Source: Streptantibioticus ferralitis (lineage in GTDB: Bacteria > Actinomycetota > Actinomycetes > Streptomycetales > Streptomycetaceae). Taken from it: a stretch of DNA of 64,000 bases. The stretch's first letter is position 1. Every line of letters begins with the position of its first letter. Below, piece after piece: positions 1-8,166 of the stretch. Below the pieces are notes generated by a model. It made no database searches. It was given only the letters and a program-made list of their open reading frames with translations, and was not told where the DNA came from. The stretch covers positions 1 through 64,000 of the forward strand of contig NZ_JARHTQ010000014.1 in the NCBI RefSeq assembly GCF_029223525.1. Reading direction: 5' to 3'. Made by a program: the position numbers and the translations under genes.

Positions 1-111
1 GCCGGCCTGAGCCTCTACTCAGTCATCCGCGAGATACAGACACTCCTCGCAACCTGGACCGGCGCCTGCCCCACATGCCACCGCGACATACCCACCCCAA
101 TACCAATCTGA
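1..111 (+). CDS. C-terminal tail of a transposase-like protein (partial)
   Basis: Frame 1 is open from the window edge to a TGA at 109-111 and encodes 36 residues ending in a CPTC motif and HRDIPTPIPI. It resembles, from memory, the tails of some Streptomyces transposases, but the family cannot be named from this fragment. Codon use is more A-rich (CCA, ATA, ACA) than neighbouring genes, as expected of mobile DNA. The adjacent MFS gene loses homology about 17 bases beyond the stop, so this is probably the right end of an insertion sequence whose body lies outside the window. Confidence 0.45.
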   Translation, partial: AGLSLYSVIREIQTLLATWTGACPTCHRDIPTPIPI

Positions 112-128
112 CCAAGCACTACTAGGAG

Positions 129-380
129 GTCGGCGAGTCGGCCCATCGCGGGCTGGCCTATCGCGCTCGCCAGGTAGAGGCAGGCCACCAGCCAGGCCGT
201 CTGCGAGGCGCCCACCCCCAGCTCCGCGCCGATGGACGCCAACGCCGTGGCGATCATCGTGGAGTTGATCGGGTTCAGTACCGATCCGAGGAGCAGCGGG
301 GTGATGAATCTCGGCCCGAATCCAGCCTGGTCACCGGTGTGCGGCCGGGCTGCCGTGGCGCGTGTTCCGGTGCGGATCAC
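129..380 (-). pseudogene. MFS drug-efflux transporter, N-terminal fragment
   Basis: The first about 84 residues of a DHA2-type (EmrB/QacA-like) major facilitator protein are readable. They include TM1 with the NSTMIATALASIG segment, TM2 (WLVACLYLASAIGQPAMG) and the start of motif A (GRLAD). Homology stops at about base 129, where the DRFGRR-type loop should follow, and the frame runs into non-homologous sequence. The GTG start at 380-378 overlaps the TGA of the upstream MarR gene as GTGA, so the two formed a regulator-efflux operon. With only two membrane segments left, no transport function is possible. The break coincides with the transposase-like tail at 1-111. Confidence 0.75.
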
Positions 381-826
381 GATTCGGCCAGTCGCTTCAG
401 CAGCGCGACGGCCTCGGTCAGGGTGCGCTGCTCCCTGGGGTCGAGGGCGTTCGCGATGGCCTCGGCGAGCCAGGTCTGCTTGGCGTGCCGCACGGAGGTC
501 ACGCCGTTGCGGCCGTCCGGGGTGAGGGAGAAGACCACCTGCCGCCCGTCGGTGGGGTGCGGGGCGCGGGTCACCATGCCCTGCTCCTCCAGCGCGCCGA
601 GGGTGAGGCGCATGGACTGCGGACGGACATGTTCGGCGCGCGCCAGTGCGGCGGTGGTGGCCGGTCCGTCGCGGTCCAGACGGCCCATGACCGAGCGCTG
701 GGTCGGGGTGAGGGCGCCTTCGGGGGACTCCGCGCGCAGCCGTCGCATCAGCTGCCCCACGGTGACCGACAGCTCCGTCGCGGTGTCGGCGGCGCGGGCC
801 TCGGGGCTCACTGCTTTTTCCGCCAT
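377..826 (-). CDS. MarR-family transcriptional regulator
   Basis: A 149-residue winged-helix protein of typical MarR length. The DNA-recognition part reads ALTPTQRSVMGRL, then TTAALARAEHVRPQSMRLTL, and the wing is GMVTRAPHPTDGRQVVF, with the conserved D-R of the family. An upstream TTG in frame at 862 lies inside a palindrome and is less likely as start than the ATG at 826. The gene is translationally coupled to a truncated MFS efflux gene and is followed upstream by a perfect 32-bp inverted repeat, its probable operator. It probably represses itself and the former pump in a ligand-dependent way; its ligand is unknown. Confidence 0.9.
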   Translation of the reverse strand: MAEKAVSPEARAADTATELSVTVGQLMRRLRAESPEGALTPTQRSVMGRLDRDGPATTAALARAEHVRPQSMRLTLGALEEQGMVTRAPHPTDGRQVVFSLTPDGRNGVTSVRHAKQTWLAEAIANALDPREQRTLTEAVALLKRLAES

Positions 827-843
827 ATCCGTACCGTAGGCGA

Positions 844-875
844 TCAACAGGCAAACTTGCAAGTTTGCCTGTTGA
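844..875. promoter_or_regulatory. 32-bp perfect palindrome, probable MarR operator
   Basis: The two 16-base arms (TCAACAGGCAAACTTG and its exact complement) meet without a spacer. The axis lies about 34 bases upstream of the MarR start codon. The site is relatively AT-rich against its surroundings. MarR dimers bind such symmetric sites in their own promoters, so negative autoregulation is inferred. No clear -35/-10 pair was identified. Confidence 0.75.
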
Positions 876-1036
876 ATCGGCGGATGGAGTCCCGGGGCGA
901 GCCCCCGGCTCCCCTTTCGCTCCGTTGAGGATTGTCGGTGGTATTGCCACAGTGGGTTGCGGGCTCTTACGGTCTTTCCCTCAGCCGCGATCTACGGGCG
1001 TAGACGCGGCGTGACGTCGCGTCAGAGGAGCTGTTG

Positions 1037-1450
1037 ATGCCAACGGTTGTACGCGCCGCACTCGTCCAGGCGAACTGGACCGGTGGCACCGAATCGGTGA
1101 TCGCCAACCATGAGCACCACACCCGCGCGGCAACTCGGGCTCGCCGGGGCGCAACCGGTCTGTCCGCCTGTCCGTGGCGGCTGGAACAGCCCGCCGCCGC
1201 GGTCGCCAACGAGTACTTCGTCGCCGCCGTCAACCGTGTCGGACGCGAGGGTTACGGGGGCGTCGACTTCCACGGCGCCTCGTACTGCGTCGATCCGCGC
1301 GGCCGGTCCTTCGGCGACACCGCCGGCGACAAGGAGGAGGAACTCGTGGTCCTGGATCTCGACTTCGGGATGATCGACGTGGTCAGGCGGCAGTGGGCGT
1401 TCCACCGGGACCGCTGTCCCGACGCCTGTGGCGACCTTGTGGAGGCCTGA
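1037..1450 (+). pseudogene. beta-ureidopropionase (nitrilase superfamily) with internal in-frame deletion
   Basis: The start (ATG, preceded by AGAGGAG) and the N-terminus VRAALVQANWTGGTES match carbon-nitrogen hydrolases of N-carbamoyl-beta-alanine amidohydrolase type. The second half (LEQPAAAVANEYFVAAVNRVG to FHRDRCPDACG) matches their C-terminus. The join lies near codons 30-45. Roughly 130-140 residues that should carry the catalytic Glu, Lys and Cys are missing, giving 137 residues instead of about 280. The frame is intact, so a short protein could still be made, but it cannot be catalytic. It heads the pyrimidine-catabolism run, 5 bases before the aminotransferase gene. Confidence 0.85.
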
Positions 1451-1455
1451 TCGTT

Positions 1456-2832
1456 ATGACGGCCATGACCGAAACCTCCACATCCGGCAGCGGTGTCCAC
1501 GCCACCCTGCACGCCCGCCACCGCGCCGTCATGCCCGACTGGCTGGCCATGTACTACCAGCAGCCCATCGAGATCACCCACGGCGAGGGGCGGCACGTCT
1601 GGGACGCGGAAGGCACCAGGTACCTCGACTTCTTCGGCGGCATCCTCACCACGATGACCGCCCATGCGCTGCCCGAGGTCACCAAGGCCGTCAGCGACCA
1701 GGCCGCGAGGATCCTGCACTCCTCGACGCTCTACCTCAACCGCACCGCGGTCGAACTCGCCGAGCGCATCGCGCGGTTGTCCGGTATCCCGGACGCCAGG
1801 GTCTTCTTCACCACCTCCGGCACCGAGGCCAATGACACCGCGCTGCTGCTGGCCACCACCTACACCAGGTCCAACCAGGTGCTGGCGCTGCGCAACAGCT
1901 ACCACGGCCGGTCGTTCTCCACCGTCGGCATCACCGGGAACTCCAGCTGGTCGCCGACGAGCCTGTCACCGCTGCAGACCCTCTACGTCCACGGCGGCGT
2001 CCGCAGTCGCGGCCCCTACGCCCAGCTGACGGACGCCCAGTTCATCGCGGCCTGCGTCAGCGACCTGGAGGACATCCTCGGACAGGCCAACGGATCCGTG
2101 GCCGCGCTGGTCGCCGAACCCATCCAGGGCGTGGGCGGGTTCACCGGACCGCCCGACGGGCTGCTCGCCGCGTTCCGGGAAGTCCTCGCCCCGCGCGGCA
2201 TCCTGTGGATCACGGACGAGGTGCAGACCGGCTGGGGACGCACCGGAGAGCACTTCTGGGGCTGGCAGGCGCACGGCCAGTCAGGGCCCCCGGACCTCCT
2301 GACCTTCGCCAAGGGCATCGGCAACGGGCTGTCCATGGGCGGCGTCGTGGCCCGCGAGGACGTCATGAACTGCCTTACCGCCAACTCCATTTCGACGTTC
2401 GGCGGCAGCCCGGTCACCACGGCGGGCGCGCTCGCCAACCTCACGTACCTGCTGGAGCACGACCTGCAGGGCAACGCCCGCCGGGTCGGCGGACTGCTGA
2501 CCGCCCGGCTGACCTCGATCGCCGCCAGCTCGCCCCTGGTGCGCGAAGTACGCGGGCGCGGCCTGATGATCGGCGTGGAACTGGTGGAGCCCGACACCGA
2601 CGAGCCCTCGCCACAGGCAGCCGCCGCGGTCCTGGAAGCCGCCCGGGAGGGCGGACTGCTGATCGGCAAGGGCGGTCGTGAGGGCAATGTGCTGCGCATC
2701 GCGCCGCCGCTCACCCTCACCGTCGCCGAGGCGGAGGAGGGTGCCGGGATCCTGGAGGTGGCGCTTCGCGCGGCACTGGAGGGACTGCAAGGACACAGCC
2801 CGCGGCCCGGCGAGGGGGAGGCCACACCATGA
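1456..2832 (+). CDS. Class III PLP-dependent aminotransferase
   Basis: 458 residues, the usual length for class III aminotransferases (beta-alanine or omega-amino acid type). Visible hallmarks are the TTSGTEANDTA cofactor-phosphate region, ITDEVQTGWGRTG with the PLP-contacting Asp, and FAKGIGNGLSMGGVV, where K286 should form the internal aldimine. A GGAGG at 1441-1445 supports the ATG at 1456, although the frame is open further upstream. Its stop overlaps the dihydropyrimidinase start (ATGA), so the two are coupled. In reductive pyrimidine degradation it would deaminate beta-alanine or 3-aminoisobutyrate to the semialdehyde. The substrate is inferred only from neighbours. Confidence 0.88.
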   Translation: MTAMTETSTSGSGVHATLHARHRAVMPDWLAMYYQQPIEITHGEGRHVWDAEGTRYLDFFGGILTTMTAHALPEVTKAVSDQAARILHSSTLYLNRTAVELAERIARLSGIPDARVFFTTSGTEANDTALLLATTYTRSNQVLALRNSYHGRSFSTVGITGNSSWSPTSLSPLQTLYVHGGVRSRGPYAQLTDAQFIAACVSDLEDILGQANGSVAALVAEPIQGVGGFTGPPDGLLAAFREVLAPRGILWITDEVQTGWGRTGEHFWGWQAHGQSGPPDLLTFAKGIGNGLSMGGVVAREDVMNCLTANSISTFGGSPVTTAGALANLTYLLEHDLQGNARRVGGLLTARLTSIAASSPLVREVRGRGLMIGVELVEPDTDEPSPQAAAAVLEAAREGGLLIGKGGREGNVLRIAPPLTLTVAEAEEGAGILEVALRAALEGLQGHSPRPGEGEATP

Positions 2833-4244
2833 CCCGTACCGCACGTACCGCGATCCGCGGCGGACTGGTGATCACCGCCGCCGACGAGGTCCATGCCGAC
2901 GTCCTCATCGAGGGCTCCCGGATCGCGGCGCTGGCCGCGCACGGCAGTGACGCGGCCGCCGGGTGGAGCGCCGACCGTACGATCGACGCCACCGGGAGGT
3001 ACGTCATTCCAGGCGGAGTCGACGCGCACACCCACATGGAGCTGCCGTTCGGCGGCACCTTCGCGTCGGACTCCTTCGCGACCGGGACCCGCGCGGCCGC
3101 ATGGGGCGGCACCACGACCATCATCGACTTCGCGGTGCAGGCCGTCGGCCACTCACTGCGCGAGGGGCTCGACGCCTGGCACGCCAAGGCCGATGCGCAG
3201 TGCGCCATCGACTACGGCTTGCACATGATCCTCGCCGACGTCACCGAGCACACCCTGAAGGAGATGGATCTGCTCATCGAGGAGGGATGCACCTCGTTCA
3301 AGCTGTTCATGGCCTATCCCGGGGTGTTCTACAGCGACGACGGGAAGATCCTGCGCGCCATGCAGCGGGCCGCCGGCAACGGCGGGCTGATCATGATGCA
3401 CGCGGAGAACGGCATCGCCATCGATGTCCTCGTCGAGCAGGCACTGGCCGCCGGGCGGACCGATCCGCGCTACCACGGCGAGGTGCGCAAGGCACTGTTG
3501 GAGGCCGAGGCCACCCATCGCGCCATCCAACTGGCCAGGGTCGCCGGATCACCGCTGTATGTCGTCCACGTCTCCGCGGCCGAGGCGGTCGCCGAGCTCG
3601 CGCACGCCCGTGACCTGGGGCTGGACGTCTTCGGTGAGACCTGCCCGCAGTACCTCTTCCTGTCCGCCGACGACCTGGCCAAGCCGGACTTCGAGGGCGC
3701 CAAGTACGTCTGCTCCACACCGCTGCGCCCGCGCGAGCACCAGGCGGCGCTGTGGCGGGCGCTGCGCACCGACGACCTGTCGGTGGTCTCCACAGACCAC
3801 TGCCCGTTCTGCTTCAGCGGGCAGAAGGAGCTCGGCCGCGGTGACTTCTCCAGGATTCCCAACGGCCTGCCGGGCGTGGAGAACCGGATGGATCTGCTCC
3901 ACCAGGCTGTCGTGGAAGGGAAGTTGACCCGCCGCCGCTGGATCGAGCTGGCCTGCGCCACCCCGGCGAGGATGTTCGGCCTCTATCCGCGCAAGGGGAC
4001 GCTGACCCCGGGCGCCGACGCCGACGTCGTCGTCTACGACCCGCATGCCGAGCAGGTCATCTCCGCCGAGACCCACCACATGAACGTCGACTACTCCGCA
4101 TACGAGGGCAGGCGGGTGACCGGGCAGGTGGAAACCGTGCTGTCGCGCGGCGAGTTGGTCATCGACGCCCGCTCCTACGTCGGCCGCGCGGGCCACGGCC
4201 AGTACCAGCCGCGTGGTATCTGTCAGTACCTCACGAGACAGTAG
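2829..4244 (+). CDS. hydA: Dihydropyrimidinase / D-hydantoinase
   Basis: A 471-residue amidohydrolase-superfamily enzyme that opens cyclic ureides (dihydrouracil, hydantoins) to N-carbamoyl amino acids. Metal ligands are visible: H67 and H69 in DAHTHME, the expected carboxylated K158 in CTSFKLFMAY, and the STDHCPF motif with the metal Asp near residue 320. The C-terminus has the usual composite beta-sandwich return (GADADVVVYDP). It starts with ATG overlapping the aminotransferase stop and is followed after 12 bases by the LLM gene. Its product would feed the beta-ureidopropionase that is broken at 1037-1450, leaving this pathway step without a local partner. Confidence 0.92.
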   Translation: MTRTARTAIRGGLVITAADEVHADVLIEGSRIAALAAHGSDAAAGWSADRTIDATGRYVIPGGVDAHTHMELPFGGTFASDSFATGTRAAAWGGTTTIIDFAVQAVGHSLREGLDAWHAKADAQCAIDYGLHMILADVTEHTLKEMDLLIEEGCTSFKLFMAYPGVFYSDDGKILRAMQRAAGNGGLIMMHAENGIAIDVLVEQALAAGRTDPRYHGEVRKALLEAEATHRAIQLARVAGSPLYVVHVSAAEAVAELAHARDLGLDVFGETCPQYLFLSADDLAKPDFEGAKYVCSTPLRPREHQAALWRALRTDDLSVVSTDHCPFCFSGQKELGRGDFSRIPNGLPGVENRMDLLHQAVVEGKLTRRRWIELACATPARMFGLYPRKGTLTPGADADVVVYDPHAEQVISAETHHMNVDYSAYEGRRVTGQVETVLSRGELVIDARSYVGRAGHGQYQPRGICQYLTRQ

Positions 4245-4256
4245 GAGGCCGGGGAG

Positions 4257-5267
4257 ATGGACTTCGGACTGGTCCTGCAGACGGATCCGCCCGGCTCGGC
4301 GGTGGTCGGCCTGATGCGCCGCGCCGAGCGCAACGGCTTCCGCTACGGCTGGACCTTCGACTCCACCGTGCTGTGGCAGGAGCCCTACGTCATCCACAGC
4401 CGCGTGCTGGAACACACCGAGCGGCTGATCGTCGGCCCCATGGTCACCAACCCGGGCACCCGCTCCTGGGAGGTCACCGCCGCCACCTTCGCGACGCTCA
4501 ACGAGATGTACGGCAACCGCACCGTGTGCGGGATCGGCCGCGGCGACTCGTCGATGCGGGTCACCGGCCGCAGGCCCAGCACCCTGGCCACGCTGAGCGA
4601 GGCGATGGGCGTCATCCGGGACCTGGCGGAAGGCCGGGAGACGGTCGTGGACGGCACACCAGTGCGCCTGCCCTGGGCCAGGGGCGGCCGCCTGCCGGTG
4701 TGGATGGCCGCCTACGGCCCCAAGGCACTGGCCCTCGCGGGCCGCCAGGCGGACGGCTTCATCCTGCAACTCGCCGACCCCTTCCTCGCCGAGTGGATGA
4801 TCAAGGCGGTCCGCACGGCCGCCGCCGAGGCCGGGCGCGCCCCGGCGGACATCACCATCTGCGTGGCCGCGCCCGCCTATGTCACCGACGGTTCCGAGGC
4901 CCAACTCACGCACGCCCGGGAGCAGTCGAGGTGGTTCGGCGGCATGGTCGGCAACCATGTCGCCGATCTGGTGGCGCGCTACGGCGAGCACTCCGACGTG
5001 GTGCCCGAGGAGTTGACCGCCTACATCAGTGAGCGCCAGGGCTACGACTACGGCCACCACGGTCGGGTCGGCAATCCTGACACGGCCTTCGTCCCCGACA
5101 CCGTCGTCGACCGCTTCTGCGTGCTGGGCCCGCCCGAGGCGCACCGGGAGAAGCTGCGGCGGCTACGCGAGCTCGGCGTCGACCAGTTCGCCCTCTACGC
5201 GATGCACGATGACCGGGAAGGGGTGATCGATGCCTATGGTGAGTGTGTGATCCCGGCACTGGCCTAG
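4257..5267 (+). CDS. LLM-class F420-dependent oxidoreductase (TIGR03842-like)
   Basis: 336 residues of the luciferase-like monooxygenase/F420 fold: start MDFGLVLQTDPP, the GYGWTFDS-like front strand (RYGWTFDS), IGRGDSSMR, and PVWMAAYGPKALALAG. A strong site (AGGAGG at 4243-4248, then GGGGAG) precedes the ATG. This subgroup is known to occur next to hydantoinase genes in actinobacteria, and that is its context here. The substrate is not established; an oxidoreductase acting on a cyclic ureide or downstream aldehyde is a guess. Nothing is abnormal in length or motifs. Confidence 0.85.
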   Translation: MDFGLVLQTDPPGSAVVGLMRRAERNGFRYGWTFDSTVLWQEPYVIHSRVLEHTERLIVGPMVTNPGTRSWEVTAATFATLNEMYGNRTVCGIGRGDSSMRVTGRRPSTLATLSEAMGVIRDLAEGRETVVDGTPVRLPWARGGRLPVWMAAYGPKALALAGRQADGFILQLADPFLAEWMIKAVRTAAAEAGRAPADITICVAAPAYVTDGSEAQLTHAREQSRWFGGMVGNHVADLVARYGEHSDVVPEELTAYISERQGYDYGHHGRVGNPDTAFVPDTVVDRFCVLGPPEAHREKLRRLRELGVDQFALYAMHDDREGVIDAYGECVIPALA

Positions 5268-5297
5268 CGGAACGTCGGTGCGGACGAGGGGACGGAG

Positions 5298-6097
5298 ATG
5301 GATGACGTCGCGGTCGGCGAGACGATCAGGGCCGTCGCGGCCGAGGAGGTCATGTCCCGGTTCCGTCGGCTGGCGGCCGAGGACATCGTCGATAGGGCAG
5401 GTCCGCAACCCCTGGTGACCACCGCCGACCGCCGCGCGGAGGAACGGCTCACCGAGGCGCTGACGGTGCTGCTGCCCGATTCGCTGGTCGTCGGTGAGCA
5501 GGCCGCGCACAGCGACCCGGCGCTGCTGGACCGGCTGCACGGCCGGACGCCGGTCTGGATCGTCGACCCCGTCGACGGCACGGCCGACTTCGTCCGCGGC
5601 GATCCGCACTTCGCCACCCTGGTCGCCCTCGTCGAGGACGGTCAGCCGAGCGCCTCATGGACCTACGCTCCGGCGCTCGCCTGATGGCCACCGCACGCCG
5701 CGGCGACGGCGCGTACGTCAACGGCGAGCGGGTACGCCTTGCGCCCATGGCCCCGTCCGGCACGCCGCGGGTGACGACCTCGCTCACCTCCGGCGGCGAA
5801 GCCCGACGGCGGCAGTTGGACCGGCTCACCCGTGCCGGGATCCGCACCCGGACGTGCACCGCGGTCGGAGTGCCCTACCCGCAACTGGCGCGCGGCGAAC
5901 CCGACGGGCTCGTCTGCACCTGGGAGGCGCCCTGGGACCACGCGGCGGGCGTGCTGCTGGTCGGCGAGGCAGGCGGGACCAACCCCACGCCGACCGGCGC
6001 GCCGTTCCAGATCTCGGGCGGCAACGCCCTGCCGTTCGCCACCGCCCGCGACGACACCACCGCTCGCCGACTGATCGCCCTGCTGGCGGAGGAGTAG
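5298..6097 (+). pseudogene. Inositol monophosphatase family protein, frameshifted
   Basis: The first frame (5298-5684) carries the N-terminal half with the metal-binding [15 protein letters not shown] motif. The second frame (from about 5660 to 6097) continues with [18 protein letters not shown] and the C-terminal metal motif [10 protein letters not shown]. Family members read through from TYAPAL to LMATARRG, so one base is missing near 5680-5684, where GCC TGA TGG should be GCC NTG ATG G. Together the parts give the normal size of about 266 residues. Either the gene is inactive or the read contains an error. ATG at 5298 follows GGGACGGAG. Substrate unknown; sugar phosphates or PAP are typical for the family. 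Confidence 0.85.
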
Positions 6098-6150
6098 CCG
6101 CGGCAAGGCCCGGCCTGCGGATCCGCCCGGCCGTCTGGCACCGTGGTGCT

Positions 6151-7611
6151 GTGACTACGCACTCGGCGACGACGGAAGCGGTAGTGATCGGTGCCGGGCC
6201 CAACGGGCTGACCGCGGCGATCGAGCTGGCCCGGGCCGGGCTGGCGGTCGAGGTGTTCGAGGCGGGGGAGACGGTGGGCGGCGGCGCCCGCACCGAGGAA
6301 CTGACGCTGCCCGGATTCCGGCACGACCCGTGCTCGACGGCGCATCCCTTCGGCATCGGTTCCCCGGCCTTCAAGACGATGCCGCTGGACAAGTACGGCC
6401 TGGAGTGGGTCCACCCCGAGCTGCCGATGGCACACCCGTTCCTTGACGGCTCCGCGGCGGTGCTCTCCCGCGCCGTCGGTGAGACGGCCGCCTCGCTCGG
6501 CCCGCGCGACGCGGGCGTCTACCGCAGGATGCTCGCGCCGTTCCTCGGCCACTGGGACGAACTGGCACGGGATGTGCTGCGCACCCAGTGGGACGGCCTA
6601 CCGCGCAGTCCGCTGCGGTTCGCTCGATTCGCCGCGCTGGGCGGGCTGCCGGCCGCGGTGCTGGCCCGCCGCTTCCACGACGCTCCGGCGCGCGCCCTGA
6701 TCGCCGGGGCGGCCTGCCATCTGAGCACCCCGCTCAGCGGCTTGGCCACGGGCGGCGCCGCGCTGATGTTCCTGCTCGCGGGGCACTCCGTCGGCTGGCC
6801 GTTGGCCCGCGGTGGCTCCCAGGCCATCTCGGACGCGCTGGCCGGGTACCTCACCGACCTCGGCGGGACGATCCACACCGCGACCACGGTGACCTCGCTG
6901 AAGGAACTGCCGCCCGCCCGGGCCTATGTCTTCGACACCTCGCCCACCGCGCTGGTGAAGATCGCCGGGCTCAAGAAGGGCTACCGAGGCTTCCGCTACG
7001 GCGCCGCCGCGTTCAAGATCGACTATGCGCTGGACGGGCCGGTGCCCTGGCGGTCCCCGCAGGCCGCACGGGCGGGCACGATCCATGTCGGAGGCACCCT
7101 CAGCGAGGTCCAGGCGGGGCTGGAACCCGCCCTGCACGGCAGCGCGCCGGACGCCCCCTACCTGCTGGCCGCCCAGCCCACCCTGATCGACCCGAGCCGG
7201 GCACCCGAGGGCAAGCACGTCTTCTGGACCTACGGGCGGGTGCCCAACGGCTGGCGGGGCGATGCCACCGAGGCCATCGAGCGGCAGATCGAACGCTTCG
7301 CACCCGGGTTCCGGGACCGCGTGCTGGCCCGCGCGATCAGCGGCCCGGCCGAACTCGCCAGTCGCAACGCCAACTACGTCGGCGGCGACTACGCGTGCGG
7401 CTCCACCGCCGGACTGCGGGCCGTGCTGCGCCCGAACCTGCGCCGGGTCCCGTACGCCACGAGCGACCCGGCGGTCTTCCTGTGCTCCTCCGCGACGCCG
7501 CCGGGCCCCGGGGTGCACGGCATGTCCGGCTTCTACGCGGCGCGCGCGGTCCTCAAAGCACTGTGGCGGGGCCGGGCGGGCGGCTCCGCCCGGGCGTCCC
7601 ACGGTTGGTAG
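6151..7611 (+). CDS. NAD(P)/FAD-dependent oxidoreductase, phytoene-desaturase-like
   Basis: 486 residues from a GTG at 6151. The N-terminal dinucleotide fold [12 protein letters not shown] with [14 protein letters not shown] is typical of the phytoene desaturase/amine oxidase family. The C-terminus [20 protein letters not shown] matches the second FAD-contacting region. No carotenoid genes are nearby, so this is more likely one of the many uncharacterised CrtI-like oxidoreductases of Streptomyces than a true phytoene desaturase. It lies 53 bases after the phosphatase remnant and 79 before the SCP2-like gene. Substrate cannot be predicted. The frame is open well upstream of the GTG, but the upstream part is a shadow of the phosphatase gene. 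Confidence 0.85.
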   Translation: MTTHSATTEAVVIGAGPNGLTAAIELARAGLAVEVFEAGETVGGGARTEELTLPGFRHDPCSTAHPFGIGSPAFKTMPLDKYGLEWVHPELPMAHPFLDGSAAVLSRAVGETAASLGPRDAGVYRRMLAPFLGHWDELARDVLRTQWDGLPRSPLRFARFAALGGLPAAVLARRFHDAPARALIAGAACHLSTPLSGLATGGAALMFLLAGHSVGWPLARGGSQAISDALAGYLTDLGGTIHTATTVTSLKELPPARAYVFDTSPTALVKIAGLKKGYRGFRYGAAAFKIDYALDGPVPWRSPQAARAGTIHVGGTLSEVQAGLEPALHGSAPDAPYLLAAQPTLIDPSRAPEGKHVFWTYGRVPNGWRGDATEAIERQIERFAPGFRDRVLARAISGPAELASRNANYVGGDYACGSTAGLRAVLRPNLRRVPYATSDPAVFLCSSATPPGPGVHGMSGFYAARAVLKALWRGRAGGSARASHGW

Positions 7612-7690
7612 GGGCCGTCTTGCGGCTGGTAGAGGGGCCTCCTAGCCTTACCGATCAGTAGGCTTCCGGGAAGTCAGAAAGGTGCCCGCC

Positions 7691-8164
7691 ATGGCAACCA
7701 GCGACGACCTCGATCTCGACTTCGGCACCCTCGATCTGCGCTCGGTCGAACCCGGCGAGTTCGCCCGCATCGTGCGGAACACGCCCGCCAGAAGGACCGC
7801 CGAAGTGATGGCCGGGCCACACCGCAGGCGGGTGCTCGACGAACTGTTCCGCCGTATGGAGACGCTGTTCAAACCGGCTGAGGCGGGCGACCGCACGGCG
7901 CTGGTGCGGTGGCGGATCACCGGGGCGGGGAACACCCTGGACACCTACGAGACGTACATCGCCGACGGCCGGTGCGTGGTCACACCACACGGCACCGACC
8001 GGCCGGCCCGGCTGACGCTCACCATGGCCGCACCGGAACTGCTCAGGCTCGCCTCCGGCAACGCCTCGGGACCGGCCCTGTTCCTCACCCGCAAGCTCAG
8101 GATGCAAGGCGACCTGCGGCTGGCCGGAGGACTGCTGTCCTACTTCGACATCCCCAGGGTCTGA
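7691..8164 (+). CDS. SCP2 sterol-binding-domain-like protein
   Basis: 157 residues. The C-terminal about 100 residues read as an SCP2 fold: ALVRWRITG, DTYETYIADGRCVV, RPARLTLTMAAPELLRLASGN, and FLTRKLRMQGDLRLAGGLLSYF, the last being the characteristic loading helix region. SCP2 domains bind lipids or acyl chains. The first ATG after AGAAAGG is at 7691. The stop is 2 bases from the GGT-like start, so the two are cotranscribed. It follows a flavin oxidoreductase gene and may present a hydrophobic substrate to it; this is inference only. Confidence 0.8.
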   Translation: MATSDDLDLDFGTLDLRSVEPGEFARIVRNTPARRTAEVMAGPHRRRVLDELFRRMETLFKPAEAGDRTALVRWRITGAGNTLDTYETYIADGRCVVTPHGTDRPARLTLTMAAPELLRLASGNASGPALFLTRKLRMQGDLRLAGGLLSYFDIPRV

Positions 8165-8166
8165 GC

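Noticed and set aside
1174-1455. N-terminal extension of the aminotransferase
   Set aside because: The upstream part is out-of-frame translation of the nitrilase remnant; GGAGG marks ATG 1456.
3549-5144. Long open frame on the minus strand (about 530 codons)
   Set aside because: It is antisense to the dihydropyrimidinase and LLM genes, with no recognisable domain and biased composition; a GC3 shadow.
6151-7611. True phytoene desaturase of a carotenoid cluster
   Set aside because: No crtB, crtE or other carotenoid gene is near; only family membership is supported.
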